Shown here: in pieces, positions 9,007 through 17,747 of the stretch
Layout: each line of letters opens with the position of its first letter
Numbering within the stretch: position 1 is the first letter of the stretch
Assembly (NCBI GenBank): GCA_034926225.1
Contig: JAYFRF010000008.1
Location: 1 to 64,000 of the forward strand
Source: JAAZKA01 sp034926225
GTDB taxonomy: Bacteria > Bacillota > Clostridia > Oscillospirales > QAMX01
Direction: 5' to 3'
DNA: 64,000 nucleotides
The notes under the pieces: generated by a model
What the model was told of the DNA's origin: nothing
The model's input: the letters and a program-made list of their open reading frames with translations, nothing else
Database searches by the model: none
Translations under genes and position numbers: made by a program

Positions 9007-10144
9007 GTTCTCTCTCCTTTTTATGTCTTTTTAGGGAAAGTTTTAAGGATCTCCTTTGGCCATCCGATTTCGCCGTGCGGGGCCATTTCCCCTTCCGCGC
9101 GCGGCGCCATTCGTCGAAGCGTTCACGGGCCCGTTCGTAGTAATCCGGGATATCCGCAAAATGGAACCGTCTGCCCTTCCACAGCCGCACCGCGAGGACG
9201 ACAAGCCCTGCGGCGGGCACGACGCATAGCGCAAGCCATGCAAGCTGCAGTATCGCAACCTGCACCTCGAGCACCCGTGCGGCGTTCTCCCACCATGGAT
9301 ACACGACCGGTACCGAGATGTTCCTGCTCTCCGCGAGTCCCTTCAAAAGCCGAAACAGCGTTAAAAACGAGTATCGCGACGAGTTTTCCACCACACTCCG
9401 GCTTGTCTCATCCACCGGCAGCGCTTTTTCAAGCAAAGCTTTCGCAAACCCCGTCACCGGATCCGGCATCACCGCTTCATAGCAGGTGATTTCTATCTCC
9501 TGATACTCCCCGAGCGTCGTGTAATCCATGTATATGCGCGGCGTGTCTCCGTAAGCCGCCGTTTCCCACTGGTTCTCCGTCGCGGCTACGACACCGGCTA
9601 CGATCATCGGGCGTTCCCCGATCTTGACCTCCATCCCCGCAACGTCATAAGAGCCGAACAGCTGCCATGCCGCCGTCGCATCGAGTAGGATTCTGTCCTG
9701 TGTAAGATCGTCGTCGGAAAAATAGTACCCGCTCTCAAGCTCTAAATTGTGGATGCGAAAAAAATCCCCGCCGACGCCCGTTACGGCAACGTTTGCGCTC
9801 CCGCGCGACCCGGATACCGACAGTGTCGAGAACCCGCAGTAGGCGTCGTACCAAAGTCTGGAATTCTTAGACTCAGCGGTTATGGATGCCTGCGTCAGCT
9901 CGTTATCCACGGCCGATCGCAGGGAATACACCTGCGTTTCATTCATACCGGAGCCCTGCGCGAAATAAGCGCCGAGCTGGGCAAAGCGCGTATCTCCGGC
10001 ACGCCAGCGCTCGGCCGCCTTCTGCGAGTCGAGTGCAGTGACAAGGCTTGCCTGCCACAGCAGCAGCAGCGCAATCAGCACGGCAGCGGTGCTTTCTGAC
10101 AGGATAAACAATCGGTGCCGCTTAAAAAAACCGTTATACGACAT
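8987..10144 (-). CDS. Membrane protein with MacB-like periplasmic core domain
   Basis: 385 aa. An N-terminal membrane segment (residues about 14-35) is followed by an extracytoplasmic domain with MacB_PCD hallmarks: SGYYFSDDDL, then ILLDATAAWQLFG, then VKIGERPMIVAGVV, as in the periplasmic cores of MacB/FtsX-type transporters. A second membrane segment at about residues 295-318 leads to a long basic cytoplasmic tail (about 65 residues). Only two membrane spans and no ATPase are present, so it is not a full MacB permease. ATG at 10144 is preferred (GGAG 8 bases upstream) over an in-frame TTG at 10150. It lies between the HlyD-like adaptor and the binding protein; a link between adaptor and permeases is inferred. 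Confidence 0.68.
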   Translation of the reverse strand: MSYNGFFKRHRLFILSESTAAVLIALLLLWQASLVTALDSQKAAERWRAGDTRFAQLGAYFAQGSGMNETQVYSLRSAVDNELTQASITAESKNSRLWYDAYCGFSTLSVSGSRGSANVAVTGVGGDFFRIHNLELESGYYFSDDDLTQDRILLDATAAWQLFGSYDVAGMEVKIGERPMIVAGVVAATENQWETAAYGDTPRIYMDYTTLGEYQEIEITCYEAVMPDPVTGFAKALLEKALPVDETSRSVVENSSRYSFLTLFRLLKGLAESRNISVPVVYPWWENAARVLEVQVAILQLAWLALCVVPAAGLVVLAVRLWKGRRFHFADIPDYYERARERFDEWRRARKGKWPRTAKSDGQRRSLKLSLKRHKKEREHEKDPF

Positions 10145-10146
10145 AC

Positions 10147-12213
10147 TCAATTCTCCACGAGCCGCACCTGCTGACCGGCTTCGATGGGCTTGGTCGAGGT
10201 GGTAATGACAAACTCGTTTCCGTACAGCGCCCCCGTAATCGCGGAGGAATTGTCGTCGGACGCCACCACTGTGATGTCCGCGCGCGTCGCGACATAGCGG
10301 TTGCCGAGCGGGCTCGACTTCGACTCGACGACGAGCACGAATTTTCCGTTGGAGTCTTCGCGAATCGCGGAGTTCGGCACGACAATGTCATACGTCGCTC
10401 CCCGCTCACCGAGTACGATAGACAGCGACTGGCCGACGGTCACGCCGCCGTCTGTGCCGCTCTTGACGTCGCAGACCACGATCCGGCCTTTTCCGGGGTT
10501 CTGCGGATCGTTTTTCAGAGCCGCTACGGTCACGGTCACGTCGGAGTACCACCAGCTGTTGATGGACGCGGCGTCGCCGACCTTAATCAGCTTCGCCTGA
10601 TCGTTCGTCACGGCAAACTCCAGGCTGTAGCCCTTTTCGACGACTTCGATCACTGCCACGGTCGCGCCGGTCGAGACGGTATCGCCCGCGACGGCAGATA
10701 CACTCGACACGACCCCCGCATACTGCGAGGTGATCGTCGCGCCGGAGCCTTGCTTCTGATACTTTTCCACAAGCGCCTTCTGCGTCTCAATAGCGTGCTC
10801 CTGCGCTTCGATATCGAGGTTATTCTTCTTCGCCTCGTTTAAATCGGTTTCCTTTTTCGTGCTCAGCGTCTGCTGCGCGGCTTCGATCTCACGCTGTTTG
10901 GCAAGGATCGCCTTGTCCGCATCCTCAGTCGTCATACCGGCCTCGGCCTGCGCCTTTGTCAGTGCTTCCTGCGCATTGGTCAGCGTACGGTTCGCGGTTT
11001 TGAGCTGGGACTTGATCGTATCCAGCTGGCTTTTTAAGGAAGACGACGTCTGTTCCAGCGCGTTGTCATAATTCGCCTGCGCCGTATCCACCGCCGCCTG
11101 GCAGCGGTCGACGTTCGCCTGGCAGCTGTCGACGGTATTCTGTAGCATCTGCCGCTGGGACGACTGCGACTGCAACTCGGCAAGTTTAGATTGCGCCTTG
11201 CTCAAATCATCCATCGCGCTATTTACAATGTTTTGATTATCCTCGATTGTGCGCCGGTTAGTTATTTCTGTATCGTCACGCGTCTTTTCTGCTGCTTTGA
11301 TCGCATTTTCTGCCGCCTGAAGTGCTTCCATATCAACCGGAATCGTGTCTCTAATCGTATCCCTTGCGGCTTCCGCGTCATATACCGCTTGTTGATTCGC
11401 CATATAATTCCTGGAAGCATCCTCCTGAGAGCGCAAGAGTGTCAGCTGTGCATTCTCCAGTGCCCGCTGCTTTGCATCCACATCCGCCTGCGCGCTTTCG
11501 ATATCCGCGCTACTTCCTCCGAAGGCTGCCAATTCTGCATTCGCCTTCTCCAGCGCTTTCTTCGCACTCTCGAGCGCCTTCGTCGCGTTCGTCAGCGCGG
11601 CCTTATAGTCCTTCAGAGCGGAGGAACCATCCGCGAGCGCCGCGATCTGGTCGTTGATATCCGCCTGTTTATCCGTCAGCGCGTCGACGTTGTCCTGCGC
11701 GGCTTCCACGGCAGCCTTCGCCGCCTTCACCTTCGCGTCCTTATCCTCGATCGAGTTGCGGTCCGCAATCAGCGTCGCCAGATCCTCACGCATATCCCCG
11801 ATTAAACGCTCGTCCGCCGAATAATCCGGCACCGGCAGCGATAAAAGCGCCTTCTCATAGGCAAGCTCCATATCCGCAAGCGTTTTCTGCGCTTCTTTGA
11901 GCTCCTGACTCTCCTCGTCCTTGAGGTAGTACAGTACCCCGCCCGCGTCTATCATATCGCCGCTCCTGACCGCGACGCTGTCGACGACGCGTGTCTGGTC
12001 CGCGACGACGCTGAAGGTCATATTTGCCTTGACCTCCGCCGTCGCACGCACTTTCGACGTGATCGTGCCGGATTGCGCGTACTGCGCCGCCACCTCGGGC
12101 AGCGCGTAGTTCATGATCGTATTCGAAAAGAAGGTTAATACGAGCATCACCGCGAGAAAGATGATCGCCGCGTTCTTGACCCATGCGCGCTTATTAACAG
12201 TTCCAGTAGCCAT
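10147..12213 (-). CDS. HlyD-family membrane fusion protein with long coiled coil
   Basis: 688 aa. One N-terminal membrane anchor (residues about 13-32) is followed by the first half of a lipoyl domain (VRATAEVKANMTFSVVADQ...VAVRSGDMIDAGGVLYYL). Then comes a very long Ala/Gln/Asp/Lys-rich helical hairpin from about residue 95 to 475. The second lipoyl half (SQYAGVVSSVSAVAGDTVSTGATVAVIE written in pieces: QYAGVVSSVSAVAGDTVS) and beta-barrel/membrane-proximal domains follow to the end (TYDIVVPNSAIREDSNGKFV). Such proteins bridge exporters to the outer layers. Here it sits in one operon with sugar-importer-type permeases, 6 bases after the MalG-like gene, which is unusual. No cognate exporter ATPase is adjacent. 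Confidence 0.85.
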   Translation of the reverse strand: MATGTVNKRAWVKNAAIIFLAVMLVLTFFSNTIMNYALPEVAAQYAQSGTITSKVRATAEVKANMTFSVVADQTRVVDSVAVRSGDMIDAGGVLYYLKDEESQELKEAQKTLADMELAYEKALLSLPVPDYSADERLIGDMREDLATLIADRNSIEDKDAKVKAAKAAVEAAQDNVDALTDKQADINDQIAALADGSSALKDYKAALTNATKALESAKKALEKANAELAAFGGSSADIESAQADVDAKQRALENAQLTLLRSQEDASRNYMANQQAVYDAEAARDTIRDTIPVDMEALQAAENAIKAAEKTRDDTEITNRRTIEDNQNIVNSAMDDLSKAQSKLAELQSQSSQRQMLQNTVDSCQANVDRCQAAVDTAQANYDNALEQTSSSLKSQLDTIKSQLKTANRTLTNAQEALTKAQAEAGMTTEDADKAILAKQREIEAAQQTLSTKKETDLNEAKKNNLDIEAQEHAIETQKALVEKYQKQGSGATITSQYAGVVSSVSAVAGDTVSTGATVAVIEVVEKGYSLEFAVTNDQAKLIKVGDAASINSWWYSDVTVTVAALKNDPQNPGKGRIVVCDVKSGTDGGVTVGQSLSIVLGERGATYDIVVPNSAIREDSNGKFVLVVESKSSPLGNRYVATRADITVVASDDNSSAITGALYGNEFVITTSTKPIEAGQQVRLVEN

Positions 12214-12219
12214 TTTTCT

Positions 12220-13134
12220 TTACCCCTTGATTCCGCCGGAATAGGTGATTCCCTCCACCAGATGCTCCTCGCCGTGCAGGAACATCAAAAGCGTCGGGAT
12301 CATATAAATGGTTGCCACCGCGAACGCGATGCCCACCTCGCCGGAGTTGATTTTGGACAGGAATACCGACAGCGGATGCAGATCCGCGTTAGAAAGCAGA
12401 ATGATCGGCTGCTCGACCATATTCCAGTAGTCGATGAAAACGAGTATCGCGACCGAGTACAGCACCCCGCCCGACAGCGGCATGAACAGCTTCGTGAAAA
12501 TCTGCCACTCGCTGGCGCCGTCGAGCTTCGCCGCTTCGACATACGAGACCGGGATGCGCCGCATGTACTTCGTCAGGATGAACACCGCCAGCGGCGAGAA
12601 GATGCCCGTGAGGATGATCGCCCACCGCGTGTTCAGGATGTGCAGCCATTCCGACACCAGATAATTCGGCACCAGCGTGACCTGATACGGCATCAGCATC
12701 AGTATAATGTAAGAGAAGAAGATCAGCTCCCGCAATCGCCCTCGGTATCGTGCGAAGCCGTACGCCGCAAACGATGCGACCAGCACTTGAAAGACGACGA
12801 TCGGGACGACCAATATGACCGAGTTCCAGAACTTTAACAGGTATTCCGGGCTTTTGACAAGCACCGTCGCATACTGGGAAAAGCTGACGCGGTCGGGTAT
12901 GAATTTCAGGTTCACCTGCTCGGCGATGAACTTCTTTGAGCCGTTTTTCGCTGATGCGTTCTGGAAAACCAGGCCGTAATTTACCGTGATCTCCGTCGAG
13001 GTCATAAACGAGTTGGAAATCGTCAGTACCGTCGGCAAAAGGAATGTCAGCGCGAACGCGGCGGCGATCAGGAATAATATCCCCTTCGTCAGATAGCGGC
13101 GCCACTTTCCGCGACTTTTAACCGTTTTGCTCAT
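12220..13134 (-). CDS. Carbohydrate ABC transporter permease (MalG/LacG type)
   Basis: 304 aa with six predicted membrane spans. The first follows a basic N-terminus (YLTKGILFLIAAAFALTFLL). The cytoplasmic EAA-type loop is YVEAAKLDGASEWQIFTKLF, which docks on the ATPase subunit. An extracytoplasmic insertion lies between spans 1 and 2, as in the MalG-like family. It overlaps the upstream permease by 4 bases (ATGA), so the two are translationally coupled. No ATP-binding subunit is encoded in the operon; a shared MsiK/MsmK-type ATPase elsewhere is expected for this CUT1 family and is inferred. Confidence 0.9.
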   Translation of the reverse strand: MSKTVKSRGKWRRYLTKGILFLIAAAFALTFLLPTVLTISNSFMTSTEITVNYGLVFQNASAKNGSKKFIAEQVNLKFIPDRVSFSQYATVLVKSPEYLLKFWNSVILVVPIVVFQVLVASFAAYGFARYRGRLRELIFFSYIILMLMPYQVTLVPNYLVSEWLHILNTRWAIILTGIFSPLAVFILTKYMRRIPVSYVEAAKLDGASEWQIFTKLFMPLSGGVLYSVAILVFIDYWNMVEQPIILLSNADLHPLSVFLSKINSGEVGIAFAVATIYMIPTLLMFLHGEEHLVEGITYSGGIKG

Positions 13135-14063
13135 CCTTCCACGTCCTTTCCGTAGAAGTTCTCGATCAAAAACAGCACGCCGATAATGACAATCATCACC
13201 AGCGCCATCAAAATCGCAGCAGCCGACAGCTTTTGATAATCAAGCGATTTAAAGGTGTTATTCATAAAATGCTGCAATAAATACAGCCCGTCATAGGGGT
13301 AGTCGCCGGTCAGCAGATACACCTCGCGGAACACTTTAAACGAGTTGATCAGCGACAGGATCGCCACAAACAGCACCGTCGAGCTTAAGTACCGCAGCTT
13401 GATCGAGAAAAACTTCCGCCACGCGCCACAGCCCTCGATCGTCGCCACCTCGAGAATCTCCCCCGGGATGTTCGCCAGCGCCGCCATGAACAGGATCATA
13501 TTGTATCCGAGGTTTTTCCACAAAAACAGTACTACGATGACATACCGGTTATACGCGCTTTTCAGCCAGTCCACCGGCGCCATGCCAAACACCGCTAGCA
13601 CCTCGTTTAACGCCCCGTTATAATGGAAGACCACCTGCCAGATCAGGACGACCGACGCGACCGGCACCATCATCGGTGACAGGAAAGCGGTTCGGAACTG
13701 GCTTGCCAGCGGGATATGGCTGTCTAAAAGCATCGCAAGCAATAAAGACAGTACCACGGCGAGCGGCACAGCCACCGCAGAAAATAACGCCGTATTCTTC
13801 GCCGCGAGCCGAAACGCCGTATTTTTTAAAACGGAAAGAAAGTTTTGCAGCCCCACAAAATCGCCGTTGATCGGGTTATCCACCATGGAGTAATAGATGA
13901 CGACGATAAACGGCAAAACGAAAAACAACAGGGTTCCGAAAATGCTTGGCACCGTAAACGCGGCGGAAGTCACAGCCAGCTTCCGTTCCGTACGTGAAAG
14001 CTTCCTTCCTCCCCCGTTTTTACGCCGGGGCAGCCGTATAGGGTTTTTAAGGCGCAGGTTCAT
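13131..14063 (-). CDS. Carbohydrate ABC transporter permease (MalF/UgpA type)
   Basis: 310 aa, six membrane spans. A basic cytoplasmic N-terminus leads to the first span (FTVPSIFGTLLFFVLPFIVV) and the typical PI.GDFVGLQNF loop. The EAA loop reads PGEILEVATIEGCGAWRKFF, conserved in sugar permeases. The start at 14063 is chosen because AGGAGA lies 7 bases upstream; an in-frame ATG at 14123 has none. It heads the five-gene leftward operon ending in the binding lipoprotein. Together with the MalG-like partner it should form the membrane channel of an importer. Confidence 0.9.
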   Translation of the reverse strand: MNLRLKNPIRLPRRKNGGGRKLSRTERKLAVTSAAFTVPSIFGTLLFFVLPFIVVIYYSMVDNPINGDFVGLQNFLSVLKNTAFRLAAKNTALFSAVAVPLAVVLSLLLAMLLDSHIPLASQFRTAFLSPMMVPVASVVLIWQVVFHYNGALNEVLAVFGMAPVDWLKSAYNRYVIVVLFLWKNLGYNMILFMAALANIPGEILEVATIEGCGAWRKFFSIKLRYLSSTVLFVAILSLINSFKVFREVYLLTGDYPYDGLYLLQHFMNNTFKSLDYQKLSAAAILMALVMIVIIGVLFLIENFYGKDVEG

Positions 14064-14205
14064 GTTCTTTCTCCTATGTATGATAACCGAATGAAAGCGG
14101 TTCTGTCGTCTACTTAGACGCAAGGGCTATCGCTTTTGTTTCTTCTTTTATGAATTCCCTTGGAAGGAATCCTTACGAATTTCATACAAACCTCAAACCT
14201 TTTTC

Positions 14206-14234
14206 TTGCATCCCGCAGCTTGCCTGTTTATAAT
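14206..14234 (+). promoter_or_regulatory. SigA promoter of the GH36-like gene
   Basis: TTGCAT (14206-14211), 17-base spacer, TATAAT (14229-14234), with the gene start 40 bases downstream. It faces away from the sugar transport operon, so one regulator bound between 14064 and 14205 could control both. Confidence 0.75.
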
Positions 14235-14273
14235 AGAGGATAACATACTAAAACCCAAAGGAGGCGCCTTTTT

Positions 14274-15881
14274 TTGATCTTTACCGATATCCTCCGCACA
14301 CCGGACAGCGCTCTTCTTGAAACCGGAGCTGGATTTGAGCCTATGACCGCGTCCGGCGACCGCTTTACCGCGCCCGGTATCACCCTCGATTGCGCCGACC
14401 GCCGCTTCACCGTTACCCGTTCCCGTACGGCCCCCGACCGCGCGCCGAAACGCTTTAAGCTGCGTTGGCGCGGCGACAACCGCGCGTGCCGTTTGCTCTA
14501 CCGCGACACCTGGCAGCGTGCCTGCATGGACATCGGCTGGACAACCGTGCAGCCGGAAACGCCCCTTCCGTGGTACTTCCTCGCTTTCGACGGCGTTCAA
14601 ACCCGCGGCTGCGGCGTCAAAACCGGCGGCGACGCCTTTGCCTTCTGGCAGGTCGATCCCCACGGCGTAACCCTCTGGCTCGACGTCCGCTGCGGCGGCG
14701 TCGGCGTAGAGCTGACCCGTCCTCTCGTCGCTGCCGAAATCGTTACCTGCCTTTCCGCCGATGGCGAGACGCCTTACCGTACCGCGCAGCGGTTCGCCGG
14801 GATGCTCTGTTCCTCCCCTCGCCTTCCCGCGCGTCCCGTCTTCGGCGCGAACAACTGGTACTATGCATACGGCGACATTTCCCGGGAAACAGTCCGCGAG
14901 GACGCCGCCCTGATGGGTTCCCTCGTTGACGGCGACCTCCGACCGTACATGCTCATCGACGACGGCTGGCAGCAAAACCGGCGCAAGGGCTATATCGGCG
15001 GTCCCTGGCTTCCGAATGACCGCTTTGGCGACATGCCGGAAACTGCCAGCGACATTCGTGCGCGTGGCTGTCTCCCCGCAATCTGGATGCGCCCCACCCT
15101 CTCCGAGGATCCGGGTCTCCCCGAAGCTTGGAAGCTGCACCGTCCGCACGGTCTCCAGCCTGAAACCGGCTTCGTCCTTGACCCCAGCGTCCCCGATGTA
15201 TTAAACCGCATCCGCGAGGACGTCTCCCGCGTCCGTTCCTGGGGTTTTGACCTTATCAAGCACGATTTCTCCTCCTACGACCTCTCTGGTATGACCGACA
15301 TCGATGCGAAATTCCAGCTTACCCCCGAAAACTGGGCATTTTCCGACCGTACCCGCACCACTGCACAGATTGTGAAGTCTCTTTATCAGACGATTCAGGA
15401 CGCAGCCGGCGGCGCTTACGTCATGGGCTGCAACACCTACAACCACCTCACCGCCGGTATCCACGAGATCATGCGCTCCGGCGGCGATACCTCCGGCCGC
15501 GTCTGGGAGATTACCCGCTCTCATGGCATCGGTACCCTTGCGCTGCGTCTGCATCAAAACGGCCGCTTCTTTATGACCGACGCCGACTGCGCCGCTTTTA
15601 CCCCAAAGGTTTCCACCGAGATGAATCTCCGTTTTGCCGATCTCATTGCGCGCTCCGGCACCGCGCTCTTTGCTTCCATCACCCCCGGACTGCTCTCTGG
15701 CGACGAGTTGGCCCGTCTGCGGCACATTTACGAACGCGCCGGACAGCCGGCCGATCTCGAACCGCTGGACTGGATGACCACGACATGCCCCGGCGAGTAT
15801 CTTGACTGCGGCATCCATATCTCATACGACTGGTTTACAGACTGCGGTGGCGTGCGGACGTTTTATACCTGGTTCGGTTAA
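14274..15881 (+). CDS. Alpha-galactosidase-like glycoside hydrolase (GH36/GH-D clan)
   Basis: 535 aa. An N-terminal beta-rich part of about 190 residues precedes a (beta/alpha)8 barrel. Barrel landmarks are FGANNWYYAYGDIS, YMLIDDGWQ (the DDGW signature of clan GH-D), and FDLIKHDFS, whose Asp331 is the expected nucleophile. The Asp in RSGGDTSGR is the likely acid/base. The start is TTG at 14274 with AAAGGAGG 9 bases upstream. There is no signal peptide, so it acts in the cytoplasm on sugars brought in by a transporter; the divergent ABC operon and the nearby galactonate dehydratase suggest galactosides. The exact linkage cannot be read from the sequence. Confidence 0.82.
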   Translation: MIFTDILRTPDSALLETGAGFEPMTASGDRFTAPGITLDCADRRFTVTRSRTAPDRAPKRFKLRWRGDNRACRLLYRDTWQRACMDIGWTTVQPETPLPWYFLAFDGVQTRGCGVKTGGDAFAFWQVDPHGVTLWLDVRCGGVGVELTRPLVAAEIVTCLSADGETPYRTAQRFAGMLCSSPRLPARPVFGANNWYYAYGDISRETVREDAALMGSLVDGDLRPYMLIDDGWQQNRRKGYIGGPWLPNDRFGDMPETASDIRARGCLPAIWMRPTLSEDPGLPEAWKLHRPHGLQPETGFVLDPSVPDVLNRIREDVSRVRSWGFDLIKHDFSSYDLSGMTDIDAKFQLTPENWAFSDRTRTTAQIVKSLYQTIQDAAGGAYVMGCNTYNHLTAGIHEIMRSGGDTSGRVWEITRSHGIGTLALRLHQNGRFFMTDADCAAFTPKVSTEMNLRFADLIARSGTALFASITPGLLSGDELARLRHIYERAGQPADLEPLDWMTTTCPGEYLDCGIHISYDWFTDCGGVRTFYTWFG

Positions 15882-15903
15882 ACGACGGCGTGGTATGAAT
15901 AAA

Positions 15904-15927
15904 AAGGCCGCCATATATGGCGGCCTT
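15904..15927. terminator. Bidirectional terminator between convergent genes
   Basis: Perfect stem AAGGCCGCCATA / TATGGCGGCCTT, preceded by an A tract. It lies 22 bases after the GH36-like gene and 20 bases after the stop of the convergent ABC exporter gene. Confidence 0.75.
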
Positions 15928-15947
15928 ACGATATGCGTACCGGTTTT

Positions 15948-17747
15948 TCATTCGTACCATTTCCGCTGTGCGGCATACATCCTCGCGTACTCCCCGTTCG
16001 CCGCCATCAGGTTCTCATGCGTGCCGCTCTCCGCGACGCGTCCGTTTGCGAGCACCAGAATCCGGTCGGCTAAACGTACCGAGCCGAGCCTGTGCGTTAC
16101 GATTACCGCTGTTTTCCCCCGGGAAAGCTCCGCAAACCGGTTATAGGTCCGCGTTTCCTCCAGCGGATCGATCGCGGCCGTCGGCTCATCGAGGATGATT
16201 ATCTTATGCTCACGGCAGAACGCTCGAGCGATGGCAACCTTTTGCCATTGGCCGCCCGACAGATCTGCGCCAGTCTCGCTGTCCTCATTCAACTCGCGCG
16301 ACAGCACCGTTTCATAGCCCTTTGGAAACTGCGTTGCGTCCGGGTCAAGACCCGCCTTTTCGCAGGCGCCGTCCAGCGTCGCGTTATCCGCTTTCAGCGT
16401 CCCTCGCGAGATGGCGAGGTTTTCAGCGAGCGTTAACTGATACCGCCTATATTTCTGGAACACCGCCGACAGGTTTTCCCGCAAGCTTGGCAGCCGCGCG
16501 TCCCGCAGATCGACCTCCCCGCAGCGCACACGGCCCTCCGTCGGCGTATACATGCCCGAAAGCAGCCGCACAAACGTGGACTTACCCGCGCCGTTCTCGC
16601 CGACAACCGCGAGCGTCTCCCCGCGCTTCACCGTGAAGCTCACGCTGTCAAGCGACTTCTTTTCCGCGCCCGGATACGAAAAGCTCACGCCCTCGAATAC
16701 GAAGTCGCCGGTATCCGGCAGCTTGACTATCTTCCCGCCACGCTCCGGCAGATCAAGGAAGTTGACATAATTGCTTACCGCGCCGAGACCTTTGGCGACC
16801 TCGCCGATATGGCGGCAGACGATCTCCTCCATGATGCCGTAGAGCATCCCAAGGTTTGCAAACACCGCCGCAAACGCACCGACGGTAATCTCGCCCGCGA
16901 GCAGCGCCCTGAACAGCATATACAAAACGCCGCCGTAGCCCGCGATGGTCACAAAACGCGTGCAAAGCTCAAAAAGCGTACTGCGAAGTGTCGCACGGAA
17001 GCGGAGCTGATTGAGCAGCTTTAAGGTATCCGTATAGAACTTTTTAAAGTAGGAAAACGCACCGAGAAGCCGGGTTTCTTTGAAATATTCACGGTCAGCG
17101 ATGCACTTTTCGTAATATTCGTACTCGCGGCGCACCGGCGCGGACGCATCCTCCAGTTTCGAGAACGCTTTCGTCCGAACAACCTGCACGACCACCGTGG
17201 GGACGAAGATGATCACGAGTGCCAGCGCGAGAGCCGGCTTTAAGCTAAACAGATACCAGCCCATCACGATGAAATACGGCAGATAGAATGTAAATATCAT
17301 CACAATCGTCCCGACAAACCAGAATGCGTTGTTCTTGCCCTCCTCTGCTTTGTTCAGGTCGTCGAGCTTTTCGGTATCCTCAAAGCACACCGGGTCGATG
17401 CGTCCCATCTTCTCATGGATTAATTGCGACAGCTTCCCCCGCACAATCGCACTGTACGGCGTGTACATGTAGTTACTCACGCCGTTCATCACCTGCGTCA
17501 GCACATTCGCAAACGTCAGCCCCAAAAGCCCCAGCATCGCGCCAGCAAAGGTGACCGTCCCCGCCGCAAGTCCCGCCGCCGCATCGAAAAACCGCTGTTG
17601 GAACCACGCAAGGAAGCCCCACGACATGCTGTGAAGTATCATTAACACCGTCATAAGCCAGAAAAACCAAGGCGCGGCATGATAGACTTTTGGAAACAGC
17701 TTCATAAACGTCGGTATCAGACGCAGCTTCTTTTCCTTCGTATTCAT
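15948..17747 (-). CDS. ABC exporter half-transporter, ATPase fused to membrane domain
   Basis: 599 aa. Six-span exporter membrane domain (about residues 20-315) followed by a nucleotide-binding domain with Walker A GENGAGKST, signature DLSGGQWQKVAIAR, Walker B IIILDEPTAAID and a switch His in VIVTHRLGSVR. The start overlaps the stop of the upstream ABC gene by 4 bases (ATGA) with AAGGAGG inside that gene. The two genes therefore probably encode a heterodimeric exporter. Both nucleotide-binding sites look intact, unlike the degenerate-site exporters such as BmrCD/TM287-288. Substrate unknown (drug, lipid or peptide are possible). Confidence 0.88.
   Translation of the reverse strand: MNTKEKKLRLIPTFMKLFPKVYHAAPWFFWLMTVLMILHSMSWGFLAWFQQRFFDAAAGLAAGTVTFAGAMLGLLGLTFANVLTQVMNGVSNYMYTPYSAIVRGKLSQLIHEKMGRIDPVCFEDTEKLDDLNKAEEGKNNAFWFVGTIVMIFTFYLPYFIVMGWYLFSLKPALALALVIIFVPTVVVQVVRTKAFSKLEDASAPVRREYEYYEKCIADREYFKETRLLGAFSYFKKFYTDTLKLLNQLRFRATLRSTLFELCTRFVTIAGYGGVLYMLFRALLAGEITVGAFAAVFANLGMLYGIMEEIVCRHIGEVAKGLGAVSNYVNFLDLPERGGKIVKLPDTGDFVFEGVSFSYPGAEKKSLDSVSFTVKRGETLAVVGENGAGKSTFVRLLSGMYTPTEGRVRCGEVDLRDARLPSLRENLSAVFQKYRRYQLTLAENLAISRGTLKADNATLDGACEKAGLDPDATQFPKGYETVLSRELNEDSETGADLSGGQWQKVAIARAFCREHKIIILDEPTAAIDPLEETRTYNRFAELSRGKTAVIVTHRLGSVRLADRILVLANGRVAESGTHENLMAANGEYARMYAAQRKWYE

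Noticed and set aside
14193..15149. Long minus-strand open frame (318 codons) opposite the GH36-like gene
   Set aside because: It mirrors a GC-rich gene with clear barrel motifs; its product is low-complexity and has no ribosome binding site.
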